From: an uncultured Micrococcales bacterium
Lineage (GTDB): Bacteria; Actinomycetota; Actinomycetes; Actinomycetales; Microbacteriaceae
DNA: 7,662 bases
Direction of reading: 5' to 3'
NCBI GenBank assembly: GCA_937919125.1
Contig: CALFOB010000070.1
Location: 1 to 7,662, forward strand
Below the pieces are notes generated by a model. The model saw nothing but the letters and a program-made list of their open reading frames with translations. It ran no database searches and was not told the origin of the DNA. Positions within the stretch are counted from its first letter, which is position 1, and each line of letters opens with the position of its first letter. This document shows positions 5,713 through 7,662 of this stretch, one piece after another. Both the position numbers and the translations under genes were made by a program.

Positions 5713-7246
5713 GTTCTTTCGCCAAGCTTGGCAATAGAGCTGGGGATGCAGATAAAGATGTCACACCAAAATCGATAAATAGTTTTGCTGACACTGGATC
5801 ACTCGCAGCCTCACCACATATTCCTATTGGCTTACCTTCCTTCACACACTCCTTAGAAACTCTTTCAATTAGTTCAAGAACTTTTGGCGAACGTACTTCT
5901 GATACTGGAAGGGGTGAGTCCATGCGGTCATGATTCAAGGTGTATTGAGTTAAGTTGTTTGTTCCGATGCTTAGGAAATCAACACTGGAAACAATTCTCT
6001 GAAGCACATCTGGTTCACAAACTTCAGGAACTTCAATCATGACTCCAACAGTTTCTAAACCTGCTTCTCGCGCCATTCTCACAAACTCCACAGCTTGTTC
6101 TGCTGTTGAAACCATAGGGGCCATCACCCATAGCTTTGCTTTTGGATGCTTTTGTGAAGCAAGGCTTAGGGCGGTTAGTTGAGTTTGAAGAGCTTCCGGG
6201 TTAGCCAGCAGTGCTTGGAATCCTCGATTGGCATACTTTCCAGTTTCAGTGAGCTTCAAAAATGGAAGCGGTTTATCTGTGTCAAGATCAAGCACCCGAA
6301 CGATTACAACCTGATCTGGGAATTGATCGAGCAGTCTTGAGTATTCAAGAACTTGAGCCTCTAGCGATGGAGCAATCTTTTCTCCAAGGAACAAAAGTTC
6401 AGTTCTAAATAGCCCAACACCTTGAGCGCCAAAAGCAATCGCGGCAGCACCTTCAGAACTAGAACCTAGATTTGCATACAACTTGACCGGAAGGTTGAGT
6501 CCCTCAATAGAGAGTCCTTGCTCTGGCTGACTTGCTAAAGCCGCCTTTGAGTACTGCTCCAGTTCAGACTGGTCTGGTCTAACCAGAACCTGACCGCTAG
6601 ATGAGTCAACGATCACTTGATCCCCTGCTTGAATGAACTCAGTTCCGCTAACGGAGACAACGGTTGGCAAATTCATCCCTCTGGCCAAGATGGATGTGTG
6701 TGAAGTTGGGCTTCCCAGACTTGAAACTAAACCAACGATTGAACTCTTTTGAAGTTTCACCATCTCAAGGGGACCAAGATTATCTGTCACCAAAACAAAT
6801 GGTTCAGTAGGCCAGATCAAATCTTCTTTGCCGGTGAGCTTGTCAATTACTCGCTCGCCTAATTCAGTGATGTCGTTTGAACGTTCTGCAAAGTAAGCCC
6901 CAAGTTGAGCAAGCGACTCGGCAGCCGCTCTAAATGCGCCCATGACTGCTCTTTGAGAATTAGCCCCATCAGCCAAACGAACTTTGATGCCCTCCATGAG
7001 TGACTCATCAGCGAGAACTAGTTTCAAAGCATCGAGAATGTCAGCTGAGTCACTCTCACTCTCTGATCTAGCAACATCAATCTCTTCAGCAACTTCAGAT
7101 AAAGCTGACCTAATGGCAACAAGTCCTTTGTGTGATCCTGCAGCTTCGCTGTCCCATGGGACATAACGCTCAGTTCTAAAGATAAACGCTTGAGCAATAG
7201 ACACACCTGTGCCAACACCTGCACCTACTAATACGCGTTCACTCAC
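5696..7246 (-). CDS. ptsI: Phosphoenolpyruvate-protein phosphotransferase (PTS Enzyme I)
   Basis: Enzyme I transfers phosphate from PEP to its own His and then to HPr, starting sugar uptake by the phosphotransferase system; it acts in the cytosol. It has 516 residues, somewhat short for the family (about 540-575). The order is: N-terminal HPr-binding/helical region (1-145), phosphohistidine domain with T-S-H-T-S-I-L-A-R at 181-189 (active His183, E. coli H189), linker, and PEP-binding barrel. PEP-site residues present are R281 (F-R-T-E), R317, K325 (D-K-P-L-P), R341, E405 (M-I-E-V-P), R441 and C477 (G-I-C-G-E). The G-T-N-D-L-T-Q-Y motif reads G-T-N-N-L-T-Q-Y, placing Asn431 where E. coli has the metal ligand Asp455, and the loop between E405 and this motif is two residues longer than in E. 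coli. GTG start without ribosome site; TANNNT six bases upstream suggests a leaderless transcript. No HPr or EII gene is in the window. Confidence 0.93.
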   Translation of the reverse strand: MSERVLVGAGVGTGVSIAQAFIFRTERYVPWDSEAAGSHKGLVAIRSALSEVAEEIDVARSESESDSADILDALKLVLADESLMEGIKVRLADGANSQRAVMGAFRAAAESLAQLGAYFAERSNDITELGERVIDKLTGKEDLIWPTEPFVLVTDNLGPLEMVKLQKSSIVGLVSSLGSPTSHTSILARGMNLPTVVSVSGTEFIQAGDQVIVDSSSGQVLVRPDQSELEQYSKAALASQPEQGLSIEGLNLPVKLYANLGSSSEGAAAIAFGAQGVGLFRTELLFLGEKIAPSLEAQVLEYSRLLDQFPDQVVIVRVLDLDTDKPLPFLKLTETGKYANRGFQALLANPEALQTQLTALSLASQKHPKAKLWVMAPMVSTAEQAVEFVRMAREAGLETVGVMIEVPEVCEPDVLQRIVSSVDFLSIGTNNLTQYTLNHDRMDSPLPVSEVRSPKVLELIERVSKECVKEGKPIGICGEAASDPVSAKLFIDFGVTSLSASPALLPSLAKELSHQL

Positions 7247-7252
7247 CCAACA

Positions 7253-7258
7253 AGTCTA
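7253..7258 (-). promoter_or_regulatory. -10 box of a likely leaderless ptsI promoter
   Basis: On the minus strand TAGACT (TANNNT) is followed by six bases and the GTG at 7246. No Shine-Dalgarno sequence precedes the GTG. The upstream promoter region would extend across the spacer into the first codons of xth. Confidence 0.5.
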
Positions 7259-7267
7259 AGATGACCT

Positions 7268-7273
7268 TAAACT
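7268..7273 (+). promoter_or_regulatory. -10 box of a likely leaderless xth promoter
   Basis: TAAACT (TANNNT) is followed by six bases and the ATG at 7280, the mirror image of the ptsI side. No Shine-Dalgarno sequence is present. Any -35 contact would fall at the very start of ptsI. Confidence 0.5.
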
Positions 7274-7279
7274 TGTCCC

Positions 7280-7662
7280 ATGCCAACTAATCTCTCTGTA
7301 GTGACCATCAACGTCAACGGTGTTAGAGCCGCCTTCAAGAAGGGCTTTGCCGCATGGGTTGTTGAACACTCCCCTGATGTGATTGCACTTCAAGAAGTTA
7401 GAGCTGAAACAACAGACCTAATAGAGATTTTCAATGCCATCGAGGACTTGCAGAAAGATGGCACTAAGTGGCACATCCTTCATGACTCAGCTTCTGCCAA
7501 AGGTAGAGCTGGAGTGGCAGTTATTTCTAAAATTGCTCCGGCAGCTTCAAGAACTACCCTTGGCCCGAAAAGTTTCGACAGTGCTGGCAGATGGCTAGAA
7601 GTAGATTTCAAGATTAAGAACAAAACAGTCACTGTAATCAGCACCTATGTTCACTCAGGTGA
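7280..7662 (+). CDS. xth: Exodeoxyribonuclease III (AP endonuclease family), partial (3' end outside window)
   Basis: The first 127 codons of an exonuclease III-type enzyme of the endonuclease/exonuclease/phosphatase fold, which cuts DNA at abasic sites and trims 3' ends in base-excision repair. Visible landmarks are T-I-N-V-N-G-V-R-A-A at 9-18 (Asn11 equals E. coli N7), D-V-I-A-L-Q-E-V at 33-40 with metal-binding Glu39 (E. coli E34), the K-G-R-A-G-V-A-V segment in the seventies to eighties, the A-G-R-W-L-E-V-D segment around 105-112, and the S-T-Y-V-H-S-G segment that ends the window, where the catalytic loop of the family begins. The remaining half, with the D-x-N and D-H catalytic motifs, lies outside. 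ATG at 7280 fits both the family's N-terminus and the -10 box six bases upstream. Confidence 0.92.
   Translation, partial: MPTNLSVVTINVNGVRAAFKKGFAAWVVEHSPDVIALQEVRAETTDLIEIFNAIEDLQKDGTKWHILHDSASAKGRAGVAVISKIAPAASRTTLGPKSFDSAGRWLEVDFKIKNKTVTVISTYVHSG

Larger units (their letters stand above)
7250..7276. repeat. 11-bp inverted repeat filling the ptsI/xth intergenic region
   Basis: ACAAGTCTAAG (7250-7260) and CTTAAACTTGT (7266-7276) are inverted copies with one mismatch around a 5-base centre (7261-7265, midpoint 7263). Each arm contains the -10 hexamer of the gene it faces. The element occupies most of the 33-bp gap between the two start codons. It could be simply two back-to-back promoters, or also a dimeric regulator site. 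Confidence 0.6.

Noticed and set aside
1..7662. CRISPR array, insertion sequence, tRNA/rRNA or phage genes
   Set aside because: No spaced direct repeats, transposase-like frame, terminal inverted repeats or RNA gene pattern was seen; the genes are core metabolic ones.

Overview
The window looks like part of a small, streamlined actinobacterial chromosome, most likely Microbacteriaceae (a Luna/Rhodoluna/Aquiluna-like planktonic lineage is my best guess). The reasons are the sdhCDAB gene order, the actinobacterial-type ManC and exonuclease III sequences, very short intergenic gaps, GTG and TTG starts, and start codons placed six bases after a TANNNT -10 box (a leaderless arrangement). Base composition is moderate for an actinobacterium and leucine CTA codons are common. 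The lineage call is inference from sequence recognition, not from a search.

Layout: (1) On the minus strand, manC (mannose-1-phosphate guanylyltransferase, 599-1717) is followed after 10 bases by a divergent BMP-family-like lipoprotein gene whose 3' end lies beyond the window edge (1-588). (2) After a 110-base divergent intergenic region, the plus strand carries a compact succinate dehydrogenase operon, sdhC-sdhD-sdhA-sdhB (1828-5156), with junctions of 1 bp, 8 bp and a 1-bp overlap. Catalytic, FAD, Fe-S, haem and quinone-site residues are all recognisable. (3) A Tat-exported Rieske-like protein (5230-5712, plus) follows 73 bases later and probably has its own leaderless promoter. (4) Convergent to it, and overlapping it tail to tail by 17 bp, is ptsI (PTS Enzyme I, 5696-7246, minus). 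(5) Divergent from ptsI across only 33 bp is the start of xth (exonuclease III, from 7280, plus, cut by the window end).

Functionally the window is mostly core metabolism: GDP-mannose supply, TCA cycle/respiratory chain Complex II, the entry enzyme of the sugar phosphotransferase system and base-excision repair. No mobile element, CRISPR array, tRNA or rRNA was seen. The items worth a second look are: the 33-bp ptsI/xth spacer, which is an 11-bp inverted repeat with a mirror-image leaderless promoter in each arm; the Rieske-like protein, whose second ligand motif reads C-x6-H instead of C-x2-H; Enzyme I, in which the metal-binding Asp of the GTNDLTQY motif is Asn; and the lipoprotein, which keeps the BMP scaffold but lacks the usual ligand-site motif.
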